A stretch of DNA of 64,000 nucleotides from Apoda limacodes (GCA_946406115.1 OX291553.1:9739001-9803000), one strand, 5' to 3'. Counted from the stretch's first letter, positions 17,396-28,720 are shown. Notes: a model not told the origin generated them from the letters alone. A program made the numbers and translations.

Positions 17396-18928
17396 TCGAG
17401 TGGGCCAGACGGTATACCAGCAGTGGTGCTTAAGCAGTGTGCTCCTGAGTTATGTCCTGTACTCACGCGCCTCTTCGCGCTTTCCTACCACACTAGGCAA
17501 TTTCCGTCTACATGGAAGACTGCGAATGTGCACCCGGTGCCCAAAAAGGGCGATAGATCAGATCCATCGAATTACAGGCCTATCGCTATTACCTCTCTCC
17601 TCTCTAAGGTGATGGAGCGTGTGATCAACACACAGCTTCTAAGATACCTAGAAGTACACGATCTGGTCAGTGACCGTCAATATGGCTTTCGCCACGGTCG
17701 CTCGACTGGTGACCTTCTAGTGTATCTCACACACCGATGGGCACTAGCCATTGAGAGTCAGGGGGAGGCATTGGCATGTAGCCTGGACATAGCGAAGGCG
17801 TTCGATCGGGTCTGGCACCGCGGTCTTCTATCGAAGTTGCCATCTTACGGAGTGCCCGAGGGTTTGTGCAAATGGGTGGCTAGCTTTTTGTCCGGCAGAC
17901 GCATACGAACTGTAGTTGACGGTAGTTGCTCTGATAGCATGGACATTAATGCTGGTGTCCCGCAAGGCTCTGTGCTGTCTCCTACGCTGTTTCTACTGCA
18001 TATCAATGACATGTTGGACATCAACAACATACATTGCTATGCAGATGACAGTACTGGAGACACTTTTTACACGGGTCGTGCAAACATCCCTCGTTCCGTT
18101 GTGGAGGAAAACCGCGGAGAACTTGTGTCTCAAATCGAGACCACACTGTCCCAGGTCTCTGACTGGGGACGGGTACACTTGGTCCGATTCAACCCTACAA
18201 AGACACAAGTGTGCGCGTTCACCGCTAAGAAAACTCCATTCACTGTGGTCCCACAATTCCAGAACACTCCCCTCTCCATCTCCAAGAGCATTGGGATCCT
18301 TGGTGTCGACATCTCCAGCGATGTTCAGTTCCGAGATCATTTACAAGATAAGGTAAAGCTGGCGTCCAAAAAACTTGGTGTACTCAACAGAGCGAAGCAG
18401 TACTTCACGTCGGGGCAAAGGTTGTTACTTTACAAGTCGCAAGTTCGGCCCCATATGGAGTACTGCTGCCATCTCTGGGCAGGTGCACCCGGATACCAGC
18501 TTGACCCTTTTGACTCGGTTCAACGACGGGCTGTGAGAATTGTCGACGATCCCAAACTCACTTGCGGTATCGAGCCCTTAAGTCTGAGGAGAGACTTTGC
18601 CTCACTGTGTGTGTTCTACCGCTTGTACAATGGGTTGTGTTCTGAGGAATTGTTCGAAATGATGCCCACGGCTACTTTCTACCATCGCACCGCTCGCCAT
18701 CGGCAGGGAATTCATTCTCACACTTTAGAACCTAAATGGTCGCGTACAGTGCGGTTTCAGAGAAACTTCCTCCCGCGAACGCTTAAGTTGTGGAATGAGC
18801 TCCCTGCCATGGTTTTCTGCAAGGACTACAGTATGGAGTTCTTCAAGAAAGAAGTTATTAGATTTCTGAAGGGTCGGCAACGCGCAAGTGATACCCCTGG
18901 TGTTGCAAGCGTCCATAGGCTACGGTGA
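17396..18928 (+). CDS. LINE reverse transcriptase (CR1/Jockey-like), 5'-truncated
   Basis: This open frame of about 510 codons encodes the C-terminal half of a non-LTR retrotransposon ORF2. Counting from the codon at 17423: a conserved NYRPIAITSLLSK block at 50-62, the first catalytic Asp at 122 (SLDIAKAFDRVWH), AGVPQGS at 177-183, the YADD active site at 206-209, then the thumb and a C-terminal region with YKSQVRPHMEYCC. The endonuclease and the start of RT are missing, so it is a 5'-truncated insertion with no proper start codon; homology begins near 17396 (SGPDGIP). The frame is otherwise intact, suggesting a fairly young copy. Related broken copies lie at 43.0-43.7 and 47.4-47.6 kb. No endonuclease is present to make it autonomous. 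Confidence 0.9.
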   Translation, partial: SSGPDGIPAVVLKQCAPELCPVLTRLFALSYHTRQFPSTWKTANVHPVPKKGDRSDPSNYRPIAITSLLSKVMERVINTQLLRYLEVHDLVSDRQYGFRHGRSTGDLLVYLTHRWALAIESQGEALACSLDIAKAFDRVWHRGLLSKLPSYGVPEGLCKWVASFLSGRRIRTVVDGSCSDSMDINAGVPQGSVLSPTLFLLHINDMLDINNIHCYADDSTGDTFYTGRANIPRSVVEENRGELVSQIETTLSQVSDWGRVHLVRFNPTKTQVCAFTAKKTPFTVVPQFQNTPLSISKSIGILGVDISSDVQFRDHLQDKVKLASKKLGVLNRAKQYFTSGQRLLLYKSQVRPHMEYCCHLWAGAPGYQLDPFDSVQRRAVRIVDDPKLTCGIEPLSLRRDFASLCVFYRLYNGLCSEELFEMMPTATFYHRTARHRQGIHSHTLEPKWSRTVRFQRNFLPRTLKLWNELPAMVFCKDYSMEFFKKEVIRFLKGRQRASDTPGVASVHRLR

Positions 18929-19003
18929 CCGCTTACCATCAGGCGGGCCGTAAGCTTGTTTGCCACCTTAGTGGTATAAAAAAAAAAAAAAAAAAAAAAA
19001 AAA
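18929..19003 (+). repeat. LINE 3' UTR and poly(A) tail
   Basis: The short 3' UTR has ACCATCAGGCGGGCCGTAAG and CCACCTTAGTGGTAT, then 26 A residues (18978-19003). The same tail ends fragments at 14.7, 23.55 and 47.5 kb. Confidence 0.85.
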
Positions 19004-19004
19004 T

Positions 19005-20206
19005 CCCGTTGACCTAGAATTATAAAATTTGGCAAAAAGCAAGATGTTACATCACAAATTTAGGAAAAAATCGAAAAACTGATAATTAAGGCATTTTTTT
19101 TCTGTATGTCTTCTTGCCAGCCTTCATACGTCCCCACTGTTGGGTCACGGCATACCCTCCTTACGACGTGAAGTGAAATTTAAACAACTCAGCTACCACC
19201 GAATTCTATATGTATTTATTGATATTAAGAGAATATACCTCGCAGCGCACTCTACACAATGAAAGTTTGGTTCTATTTTTCGTAGCACTTAATCAATAAT
19301 GAAATTTAATACACTATTGTGTTGTTTAACGGCTTTAGCTGCGGCGGCAGAAGTTTCAGAGATATATGAAAAAGCTTATGAGCACAATAAAAGTTAGGTA
19401 TAATAAGTAAATACATATAGGTGCCATAGATACCTAGACCTGAGGTACTATCATCTCTGTAATATTCAGAAAAGATTTTATTTAAATATTTTTTCAAAAA
19501 GTACTGCTATGAGTTTATTTTAATTAAAAACGGACCATCTTTCTCGTATTATATTGAGGACTTTCAAGTTTCGAAATAAGTTTCAAACTACGATATTTTT
19601 GTTTTAATTGGAAAGTGGTTTCGATAAAAGAAGTAATGTTCTTATTTGGAAAACGGGTTTCGGTTGAAGAAATATTTTTCTCTTTTGGAATCCGGTTCCG
19701 GAAGAGCAATACTTATTTTCTGAACATGGGTTCAACGGTGAAAATTCTTCAATTTCGTTATAACGAACTATTTTTGACATGTAACGGTTTGTAGAAGCTG
19801 TTGCAAAATTCTGTTACCTCACAAGCATGTTAAGTAAGTAAGAAACCACGGAACCCTAATTTTTTGAATACGGTAAAATTCAAATTAAGAGAATGGTCTA
19901 CCCATAAGAATTAATCAATCTTAATTGGAGGTATAAAATAACAAAGAAAGAAAGGCAATCAACAGAAATAAAAGCACAAACAATTCAGTACGGTATCCAG
20001 TCGGTAATATCGCTTTTTGAAGTCCTTCAGAGTGCTTTTTTATTTAATGTATTTTCGCGGTTGTGCAACAATATATTTTAACTAAACGGGTCTTACCACG
20101 ATAGGTTTTATTTAGTCTTCGATATTTCGGCACAGTTACATGCACAATGGTAGCGGTTGGACTGTGGAAATGCGCAGTCATAGATTATATAATACTATAC
20201 TAGGCG
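19005..20206. other. Non-coding stretch with repeat fragments
   Basis: 19005-19090 is the right half of the older repeat split by the LINE. 19110-19170 is a short copy of the CGTCCCCACTGTTGGG family (see 23935 and 26440). The rest shows nothing recognisable. Confidence 0.45.
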
Positions 20207-20214
20207 CAGTACAG

Positions 20215-20509
20215 CAGGGCTGTAGCTAAAATTGAATGTAAGGTAGGGCAGCGGTGGTTTCATGCACGGGCACGGCGCAAGTATTTTTTCTATCTTTCAT
20301 TATTTTACCTGCTTGTGAGCGTGGGTAATTAAGGTAGAAGGTAATTGGGTTGGATCGCGGGAAAACAAGAGCAAGATGGTATTTATTTATAGTAAGGTTA
20401 AACAATTAATATATATATTATACCTTAGTTTATGGTACTTTTAAGGTAGGGCATTAGTTTTTCAAGGTAGGGCATTGCCCCACAATGCCCCCCCTTAGCT
20501 ACGGCCCTG
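20215..20509. mobile_element. hAT-type MITE with 8-bp target duplication
   Basis: The ends are inverted repeats (left CAGGGCTGTAGCTAA, right its complement with one change: TTAGCTACGGCCCTG). The element is 295 bp with no coding capacity. It is flanked by perfect 8-bp direct repeats, CAGTACAG at 20207-20214 and 20510-20517. TIR start CAGGG and 8-bp duplication are typical of hAT elements. Confidence 0.88.
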
Positions 20510-20542
20510 CAGTACAGGTAGCTTCATTGGGCAGATATATAT

Positions 20543-20733
20543 CCTAGGCAGATCGTAAAGTATGGAAACGGAAATCGCACTGTATAAGTCATGTTTGATG
20601 TATGTATGGTTAGGTTCAGTTTCTCTTTTGTAAACGTAGATGCGAAGCGAGCGGAGCGTTCCAGCCAAGCTTAATATAATAATCTGCTCAGTTATATGAT
20701 AATTTCTATTCCATACTTTACGATCTGCCTAGG
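20543..20733. repeat. Perfect 25-bp inverted repeat pair
   Basis: CCTAGGCAGATCGTAAAGTA plus five more bases at 20543-20567 recurs as its exact reverse complement at 20709-20733, enclosing 141 bp. A diverged third copy of the GATCTGCC/TTTACGATC motif follows at about 20741-20763. It could be a small MITE or a folded-back element. Confidence 0.75.
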
Positions 20734-20763
20734 AATTTCATGATCTGCCGGATTTTACGATCG

Positions 20764-22764
20764 GCCGCCGACATATATATCTACCTTCCGTCTTGAGCGT
20801 TTGTGCATCTCCGCGTCTCAAAAAACAAAGAATCTAAAGTAAAGCCACAGAGATGACGAACGAATAAATTTTGAAGATGCATTTCTGAAACGCACATGTA
20901 ACGAAAAACAAAAGTGGCAGCAATCTTTATACTTTTTGAGTCGAATGCAACCGGTTCCATTAAAATCCGTTCAACAGTTCAAAAACCCGAAGTTTTTATC
21001 TTTTGTGTGTTTTTTTCCGTAATTTAAAGCAATAAAGTTTGTCAAAAAAAAGACGCACAATATTCAACAAAGTAACGTTCGTTGTTAGAAGCTTTTGAAT
21101 ACCTTGCCGATATGCAGCGACCTTAAGAGGGGGCATAAAGCCAGATACATTTTGCATTCTACTCGGAATATTAACGTTATATAGGCGTAAAATAATAAAT
21201 ATTAATAACTCGTAAGATATTATTATTTGTAATTAAAAAAAATGCTAATAACAGTGTTTTGTCTTCCATTAAGTGATATATTGTTAAAATTTGGGCTAAG
21301 ATATATGTACCGTTACGTGACTTCGTTTTGAGAAAATTTTGTTGCATTATGTTTTTCTATAATCAGACCATAAAATTATTATTTAGTAATTATATGTTTT
21401 TGATTATTTATTTGTATAGATTTACTGATTTAAAATGGAATTATAGTAAGGGCTATTTTGCTTTATAAGTACCCCCTCTTAATGCAGATTTTTATTTACA
21501 ACTTTAAATATTTTCAATTAATTAATAAGTATTTATTTGCAATGAGCTTTAATAGATATAAATATGAAGCAATAAGTACATTGTAAATAATATTTAAATA
21601 TATTTATTACATCCAACTATAGTTTACTCACTGACAGTAAACTAAGTGGATTACACTTGTATATATATACATGTTATATATACAATATATATATACAATA
21701 TATATATGTTACTTATCCTTCTAATCATCACCCGCCTACTTCATCTAAATATTAATCTTTTGACAGAATCAAAGTATTTATTTATATTGATGATATAGCC
21801 ATAGATATGGCATGTATAAATATATTTTCATCTAAAACTCTAACCTTCAGGGAGTAGTAAACGAAGAAAGAATATTTCTATGTATGTATATTTATATTGT
21901 ATTTCTTACTTCTATGAATATTTTGTGTGTTTATACGAGTGGTGTACTAGGACTTTATAAGTCACTAGGAGTTTTATGAGTATACATATAGTGTATATAT
22001 ATTATGAGTGCCTCGATGCGTAATCTGTAATAATGAGGTCAGTCTGCCACTGACTGCTTTATTACTTATGGTTAGCAAAATTATCTGGTTAGCAAACTAT
22101 TGGCGTTATCACAAGACTACCTCAACGTAGTGGATGACGTAAGTATACATCAGATCTGCAAATCAAGCTTGACCGAAGAATTTTTCAGCGCCAAGGTGTT
22201 CCTGGTCTGATCAATAGACATTATTGACCTGATAGCATCTCGCTTAACATATGACCTGGGGTAAAACGTGTAAAACCATGTACAAGGAACTGTAGGAACT
22301 AGACCCAAACTAGTTGTAGGTACCGATAACTTTTTGGCCATTCCTCAAGGCTCAAGGTTGAAGTTTAATCTTAGATATTAGATATAGTGGGGTATCCAGA
22401 AAGTACTCAAAAGATAATGAAATTTTGGCATGTCATTTGGGGGTAGTTAAGGGTACACGGCCTATGATTTTGACCTCGACGCCACTTTGCTTACTTGAGG
22501 GGTAGCAACAAAATCGAAATTTTTGGGCTTTTTTTTTAGTTTTTTGTTTATATTTCCTAAACTAGGTGTATCGACTTTATTACAAATGATATTTTTTTTA
22601 TACCACTAAGGTATAAATACCTTCTTCTTTCAAACTATTTGACCAGTACCAAAATTCCATTACAACTGTTTCCATTTTTCAATTACATTCCATTAGCTAA
22701 TCCAAATTACTTCAATTAACTTGGATTTATACGAATGTGCCATCCAATTTATGACAAGATAGTC
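20764..22764. other. AT-rich non-coding stretch
   Basis: No gene found. TATATA runs lie at about 21659-21711. No reading frame has family resemblance. Confidence 0.4.
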
Positions 22765-22920
22765 ACTTAAGAGGCTATACTACCTTAATCTTTTTGGCAA
22801 ATGTTTCTCCGAATCCGTTGAGCAGATCCGACTGAAATTGATTGATTCTGTTCTTCGGGATATGGTTCAAACCATGAAAACGTGAAAACACGATTAATAA
22901 ACTTTTGTTCGATAAAAAAA
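22765..22920 (+). repeat. Dispersed repeat, copy 1
   Basis: The blocks TTTTTGGCAAATGTTT, GAGCAGATCCGACTGAAATT and GAAAACACGATTAATAAACTT match the reverse complement of 33870-34020. Class unknown. Confidence 0.65.
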
Positions 22921-23545
22921 ATTCTAAGTTGACCCTTTCACTATTTTATTCTTAAAGTTTCGGCAAACAAATCTTCAAAGTGCAATTTAGTTTCTAACTT
23001 TGCTATAGCTTAGCCGCAATAGTGCTTTAGATCTTAAGAAAAAGTATGTTTTGATAACAGTGATGTATAATAAACTATTAATTTATTACTTGTATTTCAA
23101 TAAAAATCTCAGTAAGTTGAAGATGTAACTGCACTACCTACGCACGCTCAGTTACATATCGCGTCATTCTCGTTTTTACTCACGTCATTTCTGTCACGTA
23201 GTACTGCTTCTTAACTTAATACTGACAAAATTATATGTAAGCACATATTTTAACATATTTTATACTAGTTTTTTCCCAAAGACGTCGCCTAATAAATATC
23301 TTATTACAATGCCATAAGAGTGAATATTGCTCAATTGTCTAATGAAATATACTCACAGTTTAAGTAATAATGGCAGATGTACTAGAGTTATTATCTAGTT
23401 GTTTTAGACCATAAGATCCGCTAGTTGTGTAAGACCGACGAACGTCTCCGAGGCAAACGCGGATCTTTCACTAATGTCAATCGAGGAACGGTACACGTAA
23501 TGGGTGAGACAGAAATGTTGGAGATGTGTACAAATATTTAAATAT
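22921..23545. other. Non-coding stretch
   Basis: No gene, RNA or clear repeat recognised in this AT-rich interval. Confidence 0.35.
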
Positions 23546-23608
23546 TACCATCAGGCGGTCCGTAAGCTTACCACCTTAGTGGTATAAAAATTAATAAAAA
23601 AAAAACAA
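23546..23608 (+). repeat. LINE 3' tail fragment
   Basis: ACCATCAGGCGGTCCGTAAG then CCACCTTAGTGGTATAAAAA, a severely 5'-truncated copy of the LINE family at 17.4 kb. Confidence 0.75.
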
Positions 23609-23934
23609 TTTGTTTACTTAATGCAAAAGTGACAATTTATGTCAGTTTATCTGCGTGTTTATTATTTTATTGTATTTTTTATGTGGGAGTATTTGAGCTA
23701 TTTCCCGAGGTATAAAATAGGTATATGCTTGACAGATAGATAGGTAAAAATGTATAAGAGACGAAATTAAATCCTAAAAGCGTTGTTTTTGAGTTAACCT
23801 CCGGAATGTGGATAATGATAATTTTAAGTAACCCGAGCTCATATATAGGCTCGGATCATGATGGTCTTTCAGAGAGTATTGATAAAACAATTTTTCATAG
23901 AATGTAAATTAAAAATTTAATTAGGTATCATGTA

Positions 23935-24240
23935 AATTCCTTGACTGTCTTTATACGTCCCCAATGTTGGGGAACGGCCTACCTTAATCTTAAGGGTGGA
24001 CGACTTGGGTCATAGTTCTATGTGGACCCAGTGCAGATTGTGGACTTCTCATACGTCTTTTTTTTACAGAGATTTCCTCTGTTACCTTCACCAAGAAGCT
24101 AGTGGTGTGAATAAACAATGTTACTTGAGAAATTAAGTAAAAGATTCCTCGGTTCCTCCGAACGTTGCCGGGCTCGAACCTTGGCCATATTGCGGTTACT
24201 TTGCTGCCAGTCTGACTCAGCCGAGTATGTCACAGGACTC
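23935..24240 (+). repeat. Dispersed repeat (CGTCCCCA-TGTTGGG family), copy
   Basis: It shares, in order, a TACGTCCCCAATGTTGGG block, a GCAGATTGTGGA block, CTTTTTTTTACAG-like pyrimidine stretch, a TAGTGGTGTGAATAA block and a GGCTCGAACC end with 26440-26725. The two are about the same length, so this is a distinct family, possibly a non-autonomous element. Confidence 0.65.
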
Positions 24241-24514
24241 TAGCTCGTAAACGCAATGTACCTTTACTTTACAATATTTTGTGACTTTTTTCACAATTAA
24301 GATTAAATTTCTAATTCGATAAAAATCTTTTTTATAGGGTCACATGGAAAAGGAGCAGGTTTTTTTTATTGTGGCATGTGAGGTGTTAGTGTGTTGTCTG
24401 TATTATATTGTAGTGAAAACTCCAGTTTATAAACTTACTTTGCATTATAATGCAAAATTTCGGTGTGCTACTTCTACTGGCACTTAGCCGGTTTTTTTCT
24501 TCTTCATGCAGCAA

Positions 24515-24685
24515 ATGAATATCCCGTTACTTGCACCAACTACCAAAAACAATCCACAATCCAACCAAAAATTAATATCCCGTTACTTGCACCAACAACC
24601 AAAAACAATCCACAATCCAACCAAAAATAAATATCCCGTTACTTGCACCAACAACCAAAAACAATCCACAATCCAACCAAAACAA
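24515..24685. repeat. 56-bp tandem repeat, three copies
   Basis: ATCCCGTTACTTGCACCAAC starts at 24521, 24577 and 24633, an exact 56-bp period with very few changes between units. Open frames on both strands here are produced by the repeat and are not genes. Confidence 0.92.
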
Positions 24686-25699
24686 AAATGGAAATCCAGC
24701 AGTTTAACCACAGTGAGACGAATGAATGAGACCTTTATCGGCTGAAACCAAATGATTAAGCTACATATTTGTTTTTCCTCGCAGATATGATATGCAGAAT
24801 GAAGGGCGACCAATTTGTAGGAAAGTATTGGTCGTGTTTTATATACAGACATAATGTACACCATGCAATTAATTTCAATTATCCAATTATTTTGAGATGA
24901 GTCAAAATTTGTATGATTGCGTCATACAGATTTATGTCGTTTAAAATAACTTAGCTGGATAATGACATTTAACTTATTGATGGTGCGAACAAAACACGCC
25001 TTTATTTAAAAAGCTTTAGTATGACAAGAAATAGGATTTTTTTAAATATATGTTATATTATATGTTCTAATATATAAATATATTATATGTTCATTGTTAA
25101 GTGTAGGTGTCTGTCTATGTTTATTAGGACAAAATAACTTCCATACCCAAACGGTGCCATCTTGGTTAGATATATTTTCAAAATTGTAATAAAATTAATA
25201 TACTATAACATTATTAACATTACATATATATAGTTATATAAAGATAGCCGATTTAGTAAGTTGGTTTATATAGATAGGATCATTTCCGGAACTCTTGCAC
25301 TTATTTGAAAATTTAAGTAACAGAATACCAAATTTAGAAATTTATTGAATTTGTTGAAGTTGCTTATATACCTTAACCAGCAAGAAAGAACTGATGATAT
25401 TAAAACCGCTACTTAGATTTTCTCGAATCATAACTAAGAAAACTCTTAATCAAGTCACGTTTCAAAAAAAAAAATCTAAATCAAATACAAAAAAATACAA
25501 ACTTCAAACTTATAACCTCCCTCAGTTTTCATCGGGGGTTAGAAAGTATCTACTTCTATGCTATAAAAGAAGGTTTTCTTAATTATCGGTAATTTTGTAT
25601 ATTATTTTCTGTGTTTTGTGAGTTATTGGTAAGTCGCTAATTCATTTCTCTTTCTCCTTGACAGTACGGTTCTTAGTATATATATACTACGTATATATA
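24686..25699. other. Non-coding stretch
   Basis: No gene or RNA recognised; AT-rich with TATA runs near 25060-25090 and 25220. Confidence 0.35.
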
Positions 25700-25965
25700 T
25701 TGCTTTACTACGGCTCTGCGCCTAAACTGAGGTCCGTGAGAAGACGTCTTTGTATACGGGTGCGCGTTTGTTGTCTAACGACGGCGCACGGCAGCTGCTT
25801 TGCTGTTCTTTTACTGGGGAAGGCCGGAGTCTACTAAACTCCAAATCCTCGGCCTGCCCGGAGTCTCCTTGACTCCCTTCGGCCTGTGCAGTAGGGGTGC
25901 TATCTTGAACACCGCTACACACGAAGGTTACGGGACGACCTGCTCTACGCCGAAGCTACTGGCGA
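25700..25965. other. GC-rich island in AT-rich DNA
   Basis: This stretch is clearly more GC-rich than its surroundings and carries a 66-codon open frame on the minus strand (25722-25922) of low-complexity Ser/Gln/Pro composition. Internal CTCCNNNNCC-like repeats of GGCCTG and GGAGTC occur. It may be a LINE 5' region or an untranslated exon; no protein family is recognised. Confidence 0.35.
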
Positions 25966-26439
25966 GTACCTAAAACCTTTTAGACGTACATCACCCTTAA
26001 TAACGGTAACGTTATCTTTTTGCAAGGATACCAGTATAGTCGGGACATATTACGTTGCTAAATATTGCTTTTTATGTGTTACTAAATAAGCTAAAAAAGT
26101 TTTAAACTAAACTAAAATATTTTTTCGGCATATTAAGTTACTAGTAAGTTAGGTACTAAGTTACTTCAATTGATACGGTGTATTCAAATATCAAAGAGAC
26201 GATATAAGATCCTTGCTTTTATTTTATTTATTTTAGTTATTAGAATATTCAATATGAATGGACATCTCATAAGTTCTGGGGATTGATCGACGAGCGGTCA
26301 TAAAATATTGTTGAACCGAAAATTTAATCGTTTACTGCACAGTATCAAGATTTGCTTAGCAAGAGTAACCGATATTAATAATACTTTTAAATATATTATA
26401 TGTATTGAAGAGTTTGAAGACAATTATAATTCAGCCTGC
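25966..26439. other. Non-coding stretch
   Basis: Nothing recognisable in this AT-rich interval. Confidence 0.35.
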
Positions 26440-26725
26440 GTCCTCTTCAGCCTTCAACGTCCCCACTGTTGGGGCGCGGTCTACCCTCACCGTGCGTGAT
26501 TTGGGCCATAGTCCAGGGCCCATTGCGGATTGTGGATATCACATATATCTTTTTTTTTCTAGCCTATGCATGTTTCCTCACAATGGTTTCCATCACAAAA
26601 ACCAGTGGTGTGAATAATGTACTGGAGAAATAAAAAAAAAAAACTCATTGGTACACGCCAAGTTTGAACCTCCGCTACTCAGGACATAAGGTAATATCGA
26701 AACCCCTGGGCCATCACCGACCTAT
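26440..26725 (+). repeat. Dispersed repeat (CGTCCCCACTGTTGGG family), best copy
   Basis: Begins near CAACGTCCCCACTGTTGGGG and ends near CAGGACATAAGG with GTTTGAACCTCC. Copies: 23935-24240 (same strand), 16365-16510 (opposite strand, 3' part) and 19110-19170 (5' part). Confidence 0.7.
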
Positions 26726-26854
26726 TCATCATCATGCGTACTGTCGAGAAATGAAATAAAACTAATGCAGCCAAATGCAGCTAATTAACTATCTAAGCAG
26801 CTTTTGAAAAAAATGCGTGTAAAACGTCAAAATTTCTTTATCTAAATGATATTT

Positions 26855-26925
26855 CATCTATCATCCCATTGCAATCCACTGTTGGACCAAGGACTTCTAC
26901 CAAATGAACGCCACCACACCTGCTC
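26855..26925. repeat. Fragment of a lepidopteran-type LINE end
   Basis: CCCATTGCAATCCACTGTTGG followed by CCAAG..CTTCTACCAAATGAACGCC resembles the CCACTGTTGGAC/GGCCTATGTCC ends of RTE-like elements, also seen at 37875-37914. Weak. Confidence 0.4.
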
Positions 26926-27224
26926 TTCATAATAAATTCTTGCAAAACTTTAAATATTCTTCAAATGATTTTATCAAATTAATATTGAGTCCGAAAGCGA
27001 GGCGCATAATATTAACATTAGTGAACAGTCTTGTCTTGTGTATTAAGGGTCTAGCTGCTGAATACACACCTACGTCACGTCATAATGTGGAGTGAGTGAC
27101 AGAGGGTGAGCCTATCGCCACAACATTGCTCTTGATCACTGTATCTAGATTACGTTTGTGGTTTTATATATACCTCCTTCTCCTCCTATACGCTGCAAAT
27201 TACCTGCATTGAAGTAATCGGTTT

Positions 27225-27420
27225 TGTGGCTCAGTGGGTAATGATTGACTGCTGAATCGAGGGGGCGTGTGTTTGTCTGGAGACTGGGTGTTTTTATGTA
27301 TAATATGTATATATTAAAAAAAAATGTATTCGTATCAATTTGTTTGGCATCCATGATACAAGCTCAGTTTAGTTTGGGATCAGATGGTGTTGTATGTAAT
27401 ATTTATTTATTATATACCCC
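27225..27420 (+). repeat. Putative tRNA-derived SINE
   Basis: It starts with a box-A-like GTGGCTCAGTGGGTAATGA. The 3' body has ATCCATGATACAAGCTCAGT and GTTTGGGATCAGATGG blocks and ends in an AT-rich tail. This 3' body resembles a SINE I associate with Lepidoptera. Box B is degraded. Confidence 0.55.
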
Positions 27421-27567
27421 CATTGTCAGTTCCTGATGAAAATAAGAATTAAGTCAGGATTGGGCAGGCTACAACTCGTATGCCTTTAAAGTGACTTTCA
27501 GCTGTAAAAAATTAAATGTCACCTATTAATACCTACTCTATTACTCTATCTCTATACTCTACATATA

Positions 27568-27735
27568 TTCAGCTGAAAGACTGCTTACTGGCTGCAGAAT
27601 ATATATAGCTGAAAATTTCACCTGCTAATACCTACTATTACTAATACCTACTATTGATACTCTATTTCATGACTCACCGAGAGTGACATTCAGCTGAACG
27701 ACTGCTTACTGGCTGCAGAATATATTAAGCTGAAA
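27568..27735. repeat. 121-bp tandem duplication
   Basis: The block TTCAGCTGAA(A/C)GACTGCTTACTGGCTGCAGAATATAT starts at 27568 and 27689. Intervening AATACCTACTATT units are also repeated. The inner CAGCTG and CTGCAG palindromes are shared. Confidence 0.75.
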
Positions 27736-28329
27736 CTTGTTCGACGACTAGGTTATAGCCTTAAATAAAAATATATATAATTTTATAAGTATGTCGACGT
27801 ATTCTGTGTCAAACTTTTATTTTATTTTTAATTTTTTTAAATTCAGTGCATTTTGCCATCGTATCGAAGATCCCGATTACGATTGCAAAGCCATAAGTAA
27901 CAATTTGCATTTTTTTAAGGTTGTCTCGTAATAACAATATAAAGTACAATTAGCACTTGTGCCCGAAGAAGTTGATTAGAAATATGACGAAGTTTGAGTG
28001 AAGCTGACAAGGTGAACAATTAACAATAATTCATAAATTGAATCTTTTGAAAAGTTATTTTGTTAGCTAATTGTAGGATATAAGTAAGCTAGGTATTCAA
28101 AGGGATGGGAAATAAATTTACACGTGCATATTCAGAACATTTAACCAACGGTTTTTGAAAGGGTATAGTTTATTTTTGAATATATACGAAAAGTCATTAT
28201 AGACTGGCAACACTGCAAGCGATCTGGCACCGCTGCGCTGTTGTCCTTAGTAGAGCACGTGTATCAGTACCCTCCCATAGCTCCGCATGAGTTTAAACTC
28301 CTTCCGTTAATTACGGGACTTTTGTGACT

Positions 28330-28720
28330 CCTACTAGTTAAATTGTGTTTTGGTTGAGCGTCACGCAAAATGGCACAGCGGAATTTGGAGCAACGTTGTG
28401 AGGCAGAGAGAGAGAGAGAGTTGATAGGCACAGAACACTTTAAACATGATCCCGGTTCAGGGAGGCCACTGCGAACTCTCTTCGACGAAAAAAAGCTCGA
28501 ATGAGCAAATCGAAGGTTAAATGATACAAAAAAGTGTAACGAACATGCTGAAGACCATACCGGCTGACGCCTTCCAGCGCTGCTACCAATAGTGAGAATA
28601 ACTTCTCCATCGGTGTGTAGCTGCCTAAGGGAACTACTCTGAAGGGGATAATGTTTGAAAAAAATAAAAACTTTGGTAAATAAAAAAACAGTCTCATTAC
28701 TTTTTTGTCACACGATGTAG
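28330..28720 (+). pseudogene. Mariner-family transposase remnant with internal deletion
   Basis: The 3' part encodes, in broken frame, DAFQRCYQ..., then HRCVAA and a GNYSEGDN-like stretch, the usual C-terminus of mariner transposases; the DNA then ends in AATAAAAACTTTGG. The 5' part around 28370-28440 has an N-terminal-like MAQRNLEQR stretch. The DDD catalytic centre is absent, so it is an internally deleted, inactive copy. A (GA)n run interrupts it at about 28409-28422. Confidence 0.6.

Noticed and set aside
17845..18916. Several open frames on the minus strand and in other plus frames inside the LINE RT
   Set aside because: They are shadows of the GC-richer RT gene at 17396-18928 and show no family resemblance.
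24515..24685. CRISPR-like array
   Set aside because: The 56-bp units are contiguous with no unique spacers, in a eukaryotic context.
24506..24864. Two open frames of 79 and 93 codons on opposite strands
   Set aside because: Both are produced by the 56-bp tandem repeat.
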